Source of the DNA: Bacteroides ovatus
Lineage (GTDB): Bacteria; Bacteroidota; Bacteroidia; Bacteroidales; Bacteroidaceae
Reading direction: 5' to 3'
Assembly: GCF_001314995.1 (NCBI RefSeq)
Contig: NZ_CP012938.1
Location: 1,736,001-1,800,000 of the forward strand
Length of the DNA: 64,000 nucleotides
The translations under genes were made by a program, and so were the position numbers. Below the pieces are notes generated by a model. It was not told the DNA's origin, searched no databases, and was given only the letters and a program-made list of their open reading frames with translations. This document shows positions 25,928 to 33,085 of the stretch, piece by piece. Within the stretch, counting starts at the first letter, position 1. Every line of letters starts with the position of its first letter.

Positions 25928-28174
25928 TTAATCACCCAACAGTAATTTAGTCACAGCGGCAGTATTCAATGCCCATTCACGAGTATATATCTCGTCCGCT
26001 TCCGGAATATCAACTAACTTCAATCCCTGTGCCTGTGCTTTGACAGCTAACAGTTCACCAACAGTTGTTTTCGCTTCCAGCTTATCCAGATACTTTTCAA
26101 TGGTCTGTGTATCCAAAGAAAGAATCGTCTGTCCACCAAAAGGTATTTCCAGCCAAACGATTTCCCGTTCTTTCACTTTCAGAACTCCGAAAACAAGCCC
26201 TTTCTGCAAACTTTGGGAAATACGTACCTGATGTTGTACGCAAGAAGGATCGTAAGCTACTCCTGTTCTTTCCGATATCTTCATTGGATAGGCAGAGTTC
26301 ATCCAACCTACCACCAGATTAGGAGAGATAGTCCCGTTGCTATATGCATTGCAAGTGAAAGCGACATATTCCGCACCTACACGGTTCAGTTCATTCAAAT
26401 CCAGCTCGATATATTCAGCAGTACCTTTCTTATTAGGAATACTTCGGATATCCCCGCTATGTTTAGCGCCAATAGCTTGCAAGTTGAAGAAGGAACAAAC
26501 TTCTGTTGTGGAAGGCAAAGTGATATGACAACTCAAGTCCATGTCAAGATGCTGTGCCGGAAGCCCTTTTCCCCACTGCATAAACAATCGCACTTTATCC
26601 CCCTCTACCGGGAAACGCGTTCCCTGCAAAGCACAGGAAGTATCCTGAATTGTTTCGCTACGATCGCCGATAGCCAACGGAATATGGAACAACATAGGGT
26701 CAATATACATACTTTTGTTTTCACTTTCGACAGTTGCACTGGCGAAACGGGCAGCTACGACTTCCTTACACAAATCCTGTACATCCTTCACCATCGCTTT
26801 TAGCTGATCCTCCATATACAGACCCACCAAATAATGTGGTTCTATCAAAAGAGCATTCCCCCCTAAAGGTTTCACCATTCTCTTACGTCCCGGTTCAAAG
26901 TAGCTCTCCGCATACATACCCAAAGTAACTACCAAACGTGCCGGCAACAAATGAACCACTTCTTTAAATGCAGCCAACGTCTCTTCCGCTCCGAACCAAA
27001 GCATATTCGCAAATAAAGAACGTGCAAACATACCCGGTCGCTGCTTTAACAAAGCAAATGTCTGTTCCGCATCCGCCTTCAAACGGTTGCGCTCCACTTC
27101 TCCCTGCCAAACGGTATATGCCTCGCGGTAGAATATATCCATCAATTCCTTCAAATTTCCGAATTCCGGCTTACGGGCATATTCCGCCAGACGCAACGCA
27201 CGTATCATACGTACCCACATCTCTCTTTTCGGATGCATGATTTCGCAAGCCTTCTCCGGAGCCATTGTCAGGTTGTTCAACCAAAGAGCTACCATTTTAC
27301 ATTCACGACGCGTATATTTCAACTTCAACTCCTCACGCTTCGCTTGAGCTGCCGAACGACTTTTATCCAAAACTCCACATATATGTGTGTTGTTTCTACC
27401 TGTTTTACGGATAATAGTCTTAGGCTCTATGATTTGCAGGAATCCGGTTTTCTTATACCACAGATAACGCAATATATCATTCGGAGTAGAGAAATAGATT
27501 TGCGCTTCCTGCGCTCTATCCTGTTCCACCAATGTATCTATCACCAACATCAATGTCTCCTTCATTTTGATTCCGACTGCCGGTAACGGAAGTTCGCCAA
27601 GCATTATTTTCAAGCTATCCGCTTGTGTGGCATCAAGAGCTGTACGCGATTCAAGCAAGTCACAGAAAAAAGCATTCAGCTCCTTGTCCTGCCAAAGTTC
27701 CAGCACTTTCAGTTTACTTCCCTGTCCGAAATATTCCGTAGTAGCCGTTTGGAACGGGGTTCCGCAGAACGGACAACCATTGTATCGTTCCATAGGGAAT
27801 GTATTATCAGGGATCACGTGTCCGCAAGGTAGTTTAACGCCTTTCTGGCTATTAAACAGGTTAGCGATCCATGTAACCAGATGATCCAAGCGCGTTTCTC
27901 CGGTAGGTACATCCCACCCTTTCACCAATGGAGCCCAGTTTAGCGTCACGCCCAATGCTTCTTTCATCACCTGAAGAATCATCATCTGTTGAGCCGGATA
28001 TAACTGATTAACGGCATGCAGCAGTTCTTCGGACAAGCTATATCCTACTTTACGGAGTTGGGCTACCAATGCAATGGTAGTCGAAGTCAACTCTTCCTGC
28101 TTTTTCTCTTCTTCTATCAAAGGCAAATAGATTGCATTCTGCCTGATAGACACTTTCAACAAATCTTTATTCAT
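25928..28174 (-). CDS. Zinc-finger/TerD-like protein, MXAN_6230/SCO0854-type
   Basis: The 748-aa protein has no signal peptide or membrane segment. The N-terminal 100 residues are helical and contain WAPLVKGWDVPTGETRLDHL, which I recall from the MXAN_6230/SCO0854 family. A RING-like zinc site follows: C117-x-H119 and C134-x-x-C137. The middle (about 150-440) is all-helical and HEAT-like, with LLKQRPGMFARSLF. The C-terminal part (about 500-660) matches a TerD-like domain (LDMDLSCHI, then FNLQAIGAKHSGDI), known from tellurite/stress systems and often calcium-binding. The family's function is not established. Immediately upstream on the same strand are four structured RNAs, the last in its 5' UTR, so RNA binding is suspected. 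Confidence 0.65.
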   Translation of the reverse strand: MNKDLLKVSIRQNAIYLPLIEEEKKQEELTSTTIALVAQLRKVGYSLSEELLHAVNQLYPAQQMMILQVMKEALGVTLNWAPLVKGWDVPTGETRLDHLVTWIANLFNSQKGVKLPCGHVIPDNTFPMERYNGCPFCGTPFQTATTEYFGQGSKLKVLELWQDKELNAFFCDLLESRTALDATQADSLKIMLGELPLPAVGIKMKETLMLVIDTLVEQDRAQEAQIYFSTPNDILRYLWYKKTGFLQIIEPKTIIRKTGRNNTHICGVLDKSRSAAQAKREELKLKYTRRECKMVALWLNNLTMAPEKACEIMHPKREMWVRMIRALRLAEYARKPEFGNLKELMDIFYREAYTVWQGEVERNRLKADAEQTFALLKQRPGMFARSLFANMLWFGAEETLAAFKEVVHLLPARLVVTLGMYAESYFEPGRKRMVKPLGGNALLIEPHYLVGLYMEDQLKAMVKDVQDLCKEVVAARFASATVESENKSMYIDPMLFHIPLAIGDRSETIQDTSCALQGTRFPVEGDKVRLFMQWGKGLPAQHLDMDLSCHITLPSTTEVCSFFNLQAIGAKHSGDIRSIPNKKGTAEYIELDLNELNRVGAEYVAFTCNAYSNGTISPNLVVGWMNSAYPMKISERTGVAYDPSCVQHQVRISQSLQKGLVFGVLKVKEREIVWLEIPFGGQTILSLDTQTIEKYLDKLEAKTTVGELLAVKAQAQGLKLVDIPEADEIYTREWALNTAAVTKLLLGD

Positions 28175-28192
28175 AACTTTGTTTTTTTAAGT

Positions 28193-28260
28193 AAGGTAAT
28201 CGGAAGACTGTGAATCAATGGAGCATTCCTGCGGTTTTGAAGTAAGTCTTCCTTGACCTT
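28193..28260 (-). ncRNA. RNA element A in the 5' UTR of the 748-aa gene
   Basis: On the minus strand, two stacked stems (AAGGT/ACCTT, then GGAAGACT/AGTCTTCC, separated by an internal loop CAA/GATT) close a 35-nt loop. The motif AGGTCAA-GGAAGAC-TTACTTC (28239-28259) is shared with elements B, C and D. The 7-nt variable part is exactly the one that pairs with 28202-28208. The element ends 18 nt before the start codon, so it could control translation or be a cis-acting copy of the trans RNAs. Confidence 0.65.
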
Positions 28261-28271
28261 AGTTGATAAAA

Positions 28272-28373
28272 AGAGGTAGAACAGGCCGGATTCGAACCAG
28301 CGTTATCCACCGTTAAGAAGTAAGCCCCGGTTGACCTCATTTCAGATAATCCCGAAGCTGCTGTCCTACCTCT
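28272..28373 (-). ncRNA. RNA element B: tRNA-like acceptor and T arm
   Basis: Minus-strand RNA of about 102 nt. A 12-13-bp closing stem (GAGGTAGGACAG with CTGTTCTACCTC; one G-U) stacks directly on a perfect tRNA-type T arm: GCTGG, loop TTCGAAT, CCGGC (28285-28301). There is no canonical D arm. The central region carries AGGTCAA-CCGGGGC-TTACTTC (28317-28337). The stem plus T arm mimics the top half of tRNA but with a longer acceptor helix, so ordinary charging is unlikely. No anticodon arm can be drawn. Confidence 0.65.
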
Positions 28374-28387
28374 ATATTTATTTTTTG

Positions 28388-28507
28388 TGGAGCAGGCCGG
28401 AGTCGAACCGACGACCATCACAGGATAGAAGTAAATCTTAATTGACCTTTTTCATCAGGATAATCTCAAGATTATGTATGATGCTCTACCCACTGAGCTA
28501 CTGCCCC
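28388..28507 (-). ncRNA. RNA element C: tRNA cloverleaf with expanded anticodon loop
   Basis: Minus-strand RNA of about 120 nt with a nearly canonical tRNA body: acceptor GGGGCAG/CTGCTCC plus discriminator A, T8-A9, D arm GCTC-AGTGGGTA-GAGC, a 6-bp anticodon-position stem ATCATA/TGTGAT, a 4-nt variable region, and T arm GTCGG-TTCGACT-CCGGC. The anticodon loop is replaced by 54 nt (28423-28476). That insert holds a hairpin (ATAATC-TTGA-GATTAT) and the shared motif AGGTCAA-TTAAGAT-TTACTTC (28428-28448). The variable 7-mer can pair with ATCTTGA in the hairpin. No CCA is encoded. It is not a decoding tRNA in this form. Confidence 0.75.
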
Positions 28508-28512
28508 TTTAC

Positions 28513-28597
28513 GAAACAGGAAAACTGATAATCGTATGAGTCAATATCTTAACAGGATGTATGGAAGTAACCCGTACTTGACCTGTTTTCTTGTTTC
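28513..28597 (-). ncRNA. RNA element D: 85-nt closed hairpin RNA
   Basis: The minus-strand ends pair over 13 positions with one mismatch (GAAACAAGAAAAC at 28585-28597 with GTTTTCCTGTTTC at 28513-28525). Inside, ACAGG/CCTGT and GTACGG/CCATAC form an irregular hairpin whose 7-nt loop is GTTACTT. It contains the shared motif AGGTCAA-GTACGGG-TTACTTC (28564-28584). A -7 promoter box lies just upstream, so the RNA probably starts at or near its own closing stem. Five nt separate it from element C. Confidence 0.65.
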
Positions 28598-28602
28598 TTC
28601 GA

Positions 28603-28610
28603 CAAAGATA
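28603..28610 (-). promoter_or_regulatory. Promoter -7 box for the RNA array
   Basis: TATCTTTG on the minus strand, a full TAnnTTTG match, sits 6 bp before the first base of element D's closing stem. No TTTG is seen at the normal -33 distance; a GTTGCGCAA-type inverted repeat (28620-28641) occupies that place instead. It supports minus-strand transcription D-C-B-A-748-aa gene. Confidence 0.65.
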
Positions 28611-28705
28611 GATGCAGTGGTGCGCAGCCTTTTTGCGCAACTAAAACTTTTTTGCTCTTTTAAAGAAAAAAATAAATTCCAATACCTGCATCGTTTAAAT
28701 AGAAA

Positions 28706-29794
28706 TCAGCGATTTGCCTTACGATTCTTTACTTCTTCTACAAGTTTTGTAAAGGACTTCTCCTTTTTACGTTTCTCATGTTCGGAAGCTGAAAAGTGCC
28801 ACGCTTCCCGGCGAAGTTTCAGATAGCTTGCATAAACTTTATAATCTAACACACCGCTATTGACTGCTTCTAAAACAGCACAACCCGGTTCGTTGATATG
28901 CTTGCAATCTTTGAAACGGCACGATTCTGCATAGTCAGAGATTTCAAGTACTTCGGCCAGTGAGTCTGGATTGTCGATAACCAAGCCAAATTCACGCACA
29001 CCCGGAGTATCGATTAAAACACCCGAATCATTCATCAATACCATTTCCCGACGGGTTGATGTATGCCGGCCTTTTCCTGTGGACAGGCTTATATCGGAGG
29101 TAAGCAACACAGATTTTTCACAGAGTGCATTTACCAGAGAACTTTTCCCGACACCCGAAGAACCGACAAACACAACAGTTTCTCCCTCTGATATGGATTC
29201 CCGCAACCGGAGAATCGTTTGGGGTTGATGAATGCTCGTAAAAAATACGGGTATCTGATTGGAGATATGATTTATTTGTTCTTCAACACTCTGCCTGTCA
29301 AAATCTAAATCGGATTTATTAAGTACCAATACAGGCTTGATGTTTTCTTCTAATACCTGAACCATAAAACGTTCTACTCTGCGGACATTGAAATTATCGT
29401 CAAGACTCTGCACAATAAATGCTTTATCGACGTAAGAAGCAATGGCCTGCTTATCGGCAACTGTACCACTTTTCTTGCGATACAATGTCCGCTCACGAGG
29501 TAGCATATAGACAATAATCCCTTTATTCTCATCAAATGGTTGAAAAAGCACCCAATCACCCGTACAGGGTAATTCAGCATCAGATTTCCCATACATCATG
29601 TTTCCCGTGAGTTCACACTGAAACAATCCGTTTTCGGAAACGACCTCGTAGCAGGTACGATGTACTATGGATATACGTCCATGAGGAAGAGTGCTGTAGA
29701 GTGATTCTTGTTTTAGTTGGCTTAGTTTATCATTCCAGCCATACCAGTTTAAATTAAAGTCGAATTTGTGAATTGTTTGATTTTCGTTATTCAT
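28706..29794 (-). CDS. rsgA: Ribosome small subunit-dependent GTPase A (RsgA/YjeQ)
   Basis: The 362-aa GTPase helps mature the 30S subunit. An OB-fold domain (about residues 20-110) comes first. The circularly permuted GTPase follows, with NKSD (G4) first, then the P-loop GSSGVGKSS and DTPG. The C-terminal zinc finger has C...C...H...C in SCRFKDCKHINEPGC. A longer frame exists, but the start at 29794 gives the usual N-terminus MNNENQ. The gene is preceded by a long structured leader (29795-29990). The last 30 residues are basic (HEKRKKEKSFTKLVEEVKNRKANR), as expected for rRNA contact. The call is secure. Confidence 0.95.
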   Translation of the reverse strand: MNNENQTIHKFDFNLNWYGWNDKLSQLKQESLYSTLPHGRISIVHRTCYEVVSENGLFQCELTGNMMYGKSDAELPCTGDWVLFQPFDENKGIIVYMLPRERTLYRKKSGTVADKQAIASYVDKAFIVQSLDDNFNVRRVERFMVQVLEENIKPVLVLNKSDLDFDRQSVEEQINHISNQIPVFFTSIHQPQTILRLRESISEGETVVFVGSSGVGKSSLVNALCEKSVLLTSDISLSTGKGRHTSTRREMVLMNDSGVLIDTPGVREFGLVIDNPDSLAEVLEISDYAESCRFKDCKHINEPGCAVLEAVNSGVLDYKVYASYLKLRREAWHFSASEHEKRKKEKSFTKLVEEVKNRKANR

Positions 29795-29990
29795 GATCTT
29801 AATGTATACAGCGTACACGTTACAAAGCACCACGATGCTTTTAGCACCCTTGTACGCAAGTTAAAAATTGAAATTATAAAGACATAAAGAGTACTCCCGG
29901 AAGGAATCATCCGAGAGCAAACGAAAGGACAATCTGTATCAGAAACACAGATTGTTTACTAAACCAAATCCGATTTATTATTTCTTGTCA
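29795..29990 (-). promoter_or_regulatory. Structured 196-nt 5' leader of rsgA
   Basis: From the predicted transcription start to the rsgA start codon the minus strand can form three stems: ACAATCTGT/ACAGATTGT (9 bp), CTCTCGGA/TCCGGGAG (8 bp) and GCGTACA/TGTACGC (7 bp) enclosing an inner AAAGCA/TGCTTT hairpin. Leaders of this length with this much pairing suggest a cis-regulatory RNA. I do not recognise a known riboswitch. Confidence 0.55.
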
Positions 29991-29995
29991 TGCGA

Positions 29996-30026
29996 CAAAG
30001 ATAGACTATTTTTATTTAATGGCAAA
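29996..30026 (-). promoter_or_regulatory. Promoter of rsgA
   Basis: TTTG (30023-30026) and TATCTTTG (29996-30003) on the minus strand, 19 bp apart, match both Bacteroides promoter boxes fully. The -33 box lies within the last codons of the upstream SIMPL gene. Confidence 0.8.
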
Positions 30027-30713
30027 ACGAGCCATCATTTCATACCGTAGCTTGATAACCCGGTACTGCTCGGTAGCTGCCGCACCCATGCTTACATTGC
30101 TCTGCGCTTCGAAAGGAAGATAACGGCTTATGTTATTATCGGCAGGTTCGATGATACGAATCACTTCACCCAACTGCTGCCCCATCGCTTCCACCAGATA
30201 AGATGCTTTCTCACGGGCAGCCTTCAGTGCTTCAATCTTACCTTGTTTCCGATACATTGGCAAATCCTTATGTTTGAGTTCTCCGATGCGCATGGACTCA
30301 ATTCCCCACGTATTGACTGAACGAATAATAGAGTTAATCTGCTCAAAATCCGTAAGCCGGATATCCAATTGCTTACCTATCAGAAACTCCTTTCCTCTCT
30401 GACGCCAATAATCTCCTATTTCCTGTGTGCGGATAGCATCATCCGTTATTCCTATTTTGCGTAAACTTTTACGCAAATCTTTCTCTATCATTGCCAATGG
30501 CACTTTCGTATGAAAATCTTCTTCTTTTTTTGATTTACCGGTGTATTCTTCTTGCCAATACTCCTTAATCTGAACCAGAAAATGAATCTCATCCGGAACG
30601 ACTTCTATTTCAGAAGAACCGGTCACTTCAACGTATCGTCCATCACTTTCCTGTGCATTCACAACGATACTCCAAGTAAACAAAACAAAAGCTAATAAAC
30701 ATACCTTTTTCAT
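30012..30713 (-). CDS. SIMPL domain protein (DUF541)
   Basis: The 233-aa periplasmic protein has a signal peptide (hydrophobic residues 4-17, cleavage near VNAQ). The SIMPL domain opens with YVEVTGSSEIEVVPDEIHFLVQI and carries ALKAAREKASYLVEAMGQQLGEVIRI, both characteristic. Members form oligomeric periplasmic assemblies; their role is poorly known, with reports of links to oxidative stress and signalling. The start at 30713 is chosen because it begins the signal peptide directly. It stands alone between DUF1062 and rsgA. Confidence 0.88.
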   Translation of the reverse strand: MKKVCLLAFVLFTWSIVVNAQESDGRYVEVTGSSEIEVVPDEIHFLVQIKEYWQEEYTGKSKKEEDFHTKVPLAMIEKDLRKSLRKIGITDDAIRTQEIGDYWRQRGKEFLIGKQLDIRLTDFEQINSIIRSVNTWGIESMRIGELKHKDLPMYRKQGKIEALKAAREKASYLVEAMGQQLGEVIRIIEPADNNISRYLPFEAQSNVSMGAAATEQYRVIKLRYEMMARFAIK

Positions 30714-30798
30714 ATCTTCCATCTTAATAGTACAACCTCTTTTACAGAATGCGAATTATCATTTCACAAAGCTATTAAAAAAAACTGTAAAACCGATT

Positions 30799-31401
30799 TT
30801 ATCCCAAGAAATCAATCAGGCTTTTTCGATCCATCAAAATAGTATCGCCATTCTTTACCTTACACTTGGAAGATGTTTTGCCGGAAAGTAAAGAAATATA
30901 CCCTTTTTCAAACAGCAGCTTCAAGCGGGTACTGGAAAGAGGCAGACATCTTTTTATCAATGAGGATAATTTAAGGCTCAAGTCGAAATCACACTTGACT
31001 TGGATACTTATGATCTCACTACTCATATTCAGGATGTCTTCTAAAGAGACGGTATTTATCACCTCATATTCAACACTGTCATAATCTAATTGAAGATTAT
31101 TCCTACTTGCCACTCCGGCAGAAAAGGCATATTGCCAGGCAACTTCCCTGTCATTCATAGAAAAGCTGTGAAAGAGCTTTTTATCAATCAAGTCGGGTTT
31201 AGTTCGTGACAACAGAGTCATATTACAAGTGTTATCACATTTCACACATCTATAAATCAGCCAGACATCAATGTTTTTCTTCTGTGCATTCATCCTGAAC
31301 TTATCACTGCAATAAAAGCGGTCACTATCACAGTGACTGCATTTCTTAATTAATAAGGGGCAATTCTTCACCCTTATCTCCCATGTAAATGTTGTTTCCA
31401 T
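30799..31401 (-). CDS. DUF1062 family protein
   Basis: The 200-aa cytoplasmic protein has two CxxC pairs (KKCSHCDSDRFYCSDKF near residue 20 and YRCVKCDNTCNMTLLSR near residue 51), suggesting a zinc ribbon, then a helical C-terminal part. The pattern matches DUF1062, a family of unknown function. It is oriented with the RteC homologue upstream (109 bp apart), so both may be in one unit. No function is assigned. Confidence 0.75.
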   Translation of the reverse strand: METTFTWEIRVKNCPLLIKKCSHCDSDRFYCSDKFRMNAQKKNIDVWLIYRCVKCDNTCNMTLLSRTKPDLIDKKLFHSFSMNDREVAWQYAFSAGVASRNNLQLDYDSVEYEVINTVSLEDILNMSSEIISIQVKCDFDLSLKLSSLIKRCLPLSSTRLKLLFEKGYISLLSGKTSSKCKVKNGDTILMDRKSLIDFLG

Positions 31402-31509
31402 AACTATACAAAAGCGATTATCTTTCTTTGTGAATCAATTATATTTCTCCGCAAAGTTGGATAATAGCCATTTGTATAATTCACAAGATGTCACAAGACG
31501 CCCTGAAAT

Positions 31510-32349
31510 TTATCTGTCAAGCTCATCCATCATCTTTATAATCTGTTCTTTCAACTTATCCAGAAATTGGGTTCTGCTTTTCTTTCTATTCCTGATTTCC
31601 AAGAATATACGATAAAAATCACCTATCTCGATATTAAACAGTGTTTCGCAACAAAAAGCAATGTCTTTCAAACTCGTATTTCCATTATTAAAGCATTTAC
31701 CTGCATACAAGGCATAGATAAACTCAACCAAAGCAACTTTACTGTCCGTCCATTGCAACAGTTTACTGTCTACAATGGAAGTGAATTTAAGATGAAGTTT
31801 CTCTGTCAGTTGCTCTATTTCTTCCGACACATATTCTATCAAACGATTATTCGCCAAAATTTCTGCAACACTCGAATCATGCAAGGTGGTAAAAGAAATA
31901 TCTCTATCCAGTAGATGACAATGTATATCAGAAAGAATATCATAATTCTCCCGAATGAAATAGCGGCTATCAAGCTCTGTCCGACCGACACGATAATATT
32001 CATAAAAGTCATTATTCAAAAATAATTTTTGCAGGTTCTCCAATTCAATCTTCAGATATCTGCATTGGGATGACAGAGATTTGTCGATACGATTCTTTTC
32101 AATCTGATACAAACGGACATAAAACATCAACAGACCGGAAATCTGCGGTTTCGATACTTTAAAGAAAAGAATCTCTTCTTCAGCACTTCGAAACTGATAT
32201 CCGGCAACAGCTGTTTTCAGCGAGGTCAGTGAAACCTGTACGACACCAATGATCTGCCTGATTCTATCCAAAGGATCAACCGTCTGAAGCTCAATCCTTT
32301 TTATTTCTTCTTCTATGTTCAGCTTACTATTTCTTACGAAATTTTCCAT
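31510..32349 (-). CDS. RteC family regulator-like protein, stand-alone
   Basis: The 279-aa helical protein matches RteC, known in conjugative transposons such as CTnDOT as the activator of excision genes. Visible are the helical N-terminal half (IEEEIKRIELQTVDPLDRIRQIIG) and the C-terminal winged-helix-like part (WTDSKVALVEFIYALYAGKCFNNGNTSLKDIAFCCETLFNIEIGDFYRIFLEIRNRKKSRTQFLDKL). No integrase, excisionase, rteA/B or mobilisation gene is near. It is either a domesticated copy or a relic of an element. Its target is unknown. Confidence 0.85.
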   Translation of the reverse strand: MENFVRNSKLNIEEEIKRIELQTVDPLDRIRQIIGVVQVSLTSLKTAVAGYQFRSAEEEILFFKVSKPQISGLLMFYVRLYQIEKNRIDKSLSSQCRYLKIELENLQKLFLNNDFYEYYRVGRTELDSRYFIRENYDILSDIHCHLLDRDISFTTLHDSSVAEILANNRLIEYVSEEIEQLTEKLHLKFTSIVDSKLLQWTDSKVALVEFIYALYAGKCFNNGNTSLKDIAFCCETLFNIEIGDFYRIFLEIRNRKKSRTQFLDKLKEQIIKMMDELDR

Positions 32350-32742
32350 TCATTCTCAACGCACCCACCACTCCCATCTGATTAGCATAAACCGGACTAA
32401 AAGCCTGAATACCTTAATTGCATCAGTTTTGAAAAACGATGCAGTGAATAATAAAAATGATAAAATGAAAAACCTGTTCAAGTATAGAACTACTCAAACG
32501 AAAGAAATTAGCCTGTGGTTTATGAGGCTAATATTAAGCTATAACAAATTTAAGAATTGTGCCCAAAATCATTGCTTTTAGAATTCAGATGCAAATATAA
32601 TTGTTTTTTTAGGATGACATGAAGTTTATATGAATTTTTGAAATAAACTCACCAGAAGTATAGAAAAATAGTATCTTTGCCTCCGACTTTTCACAGATAC
32701 TGTGAGAAAGCAATTCTTTTAATTATATAAATAAAAAAGACT
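32350..32742. other. Intergenic region between the RteC homologue and the monooxygenase gene
   Basis: About 390 bp, A+T-rich. The only features I can support are the promoter -7 box of the small monooxygenase gene at 32672 and short open frames without coding character. No repeat, RNA gene or mobile end was recognised. Confidence 0.6.
32672..32679 (+). promoter_or_regulatory. Promoter -7 box for the monooxygenase gene
   Basis: TATCTTTG, a full TAnnTTTG match, lies 63 bp before the start codon, implying a leader of about 58 nt with the small hairpin TCACAGATACTGTGA in it. Confidence 0.65.
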
Positions 32743-33018
32743 ATGATCAGATTAAATGTTTTTGTTCGTGTAAACGAATCCAACCGCGAAGAAGCGATAA
32801 AAGCGGCAAAAGAACTGACTGCCTGTTCTTTAAAAGAAGAAGGATGCATTGCTTATGATACTTTCGAAAGCAGCACGCGTCCTGACGTTTTCATGATTTG
32901 CGAAACTTGGCAGAATGCCGAAGTATTGGCAGCACACGAAAAATCTCCTCATTTCGCTCAATATGTAGGTATCATTCAGAAATTGGCTGAAATGAAATTG
33001 GAAAAATTTGAATTCTAA
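32743..33018 (+). CDS. Small antibiotic-biosynthesis-monooxygenase-like protein (ABM/YgiN-type)
   Basis: The 91-aa protein has the ferredoxin-like ABM fold pattern: VFVRVNESNREEAIKAAKELTACSLKEEGCIAYDTFES, then FMICETWQNAEVLAAHEKSPHF, ending in a short strand. Relatives are dimeric quinol monooxygenases or haem-degrading enzymes, while many have unknown substrates. It stands alone with its own promoter and terminator. A substrate cannot be named. Confidence 0.85.
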   Translation: MIRLNVFVRVNESNREEAIKAAKELTACSLKEEGCIAYDTFESSTRPDVFMICETWQNAEVLAAHEKSPHFAQYVGIIQKLAEMKLEKFEF

Positions 33019-33027
33019 ATGAATTAC

Positions 33028-33049
33028 GAGGCTGTTCGAGAACAGCCTC
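33028..33049. terminator. Terminator after the monooxygenase gene
   Basis: GAGGCTGTTC and GAACAGCCTC form a perfect 10-bp stem with a 2-nt formal loop (about 4 nt in practice), between the convergent monooxygenase and flavoprotein genes. It probably serves both directions. Confidence 0.75.
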
Positions 33050-33085
33050 ATTAAATCCGCTATTCCTCTATCTTTCCGAGTAGAA

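Noticed and set aside
28215..28421. Open frame of 68 codons on the minus strand through RNA elements A to C
   Set aside because: It runs across tRNA-type T arms and stems, has no start context, and its peptide repeats only because the RNAs share T-arm sequence. The DNA is better explained as RNA genes.
28388..28507. Element C as an ordinary tRNA with a group I intron
   Set aside because: The insertion is only 54 nt, far too short for a group I intron, and no anticodon loop of 7 nt can be restored without guessing splice sites.
28564..28584. Similarity of plus-strand ACTTGACCTG to the CUUGACC end of animal Y RNAs
   Set aside because: The match is short and on the strand opposite to the tRNA-like folds and the promoter box, so direct homology to Y RNAs is not claimed.
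32315..32581. 88-codon plus-strand frame in the RteC-monooxygenase gap
   Set aside because: It begins inside the RteC coding region on the other strand, has no promoter or family-like sequence, and its composition is that of A+T-rich intergenic DNA.
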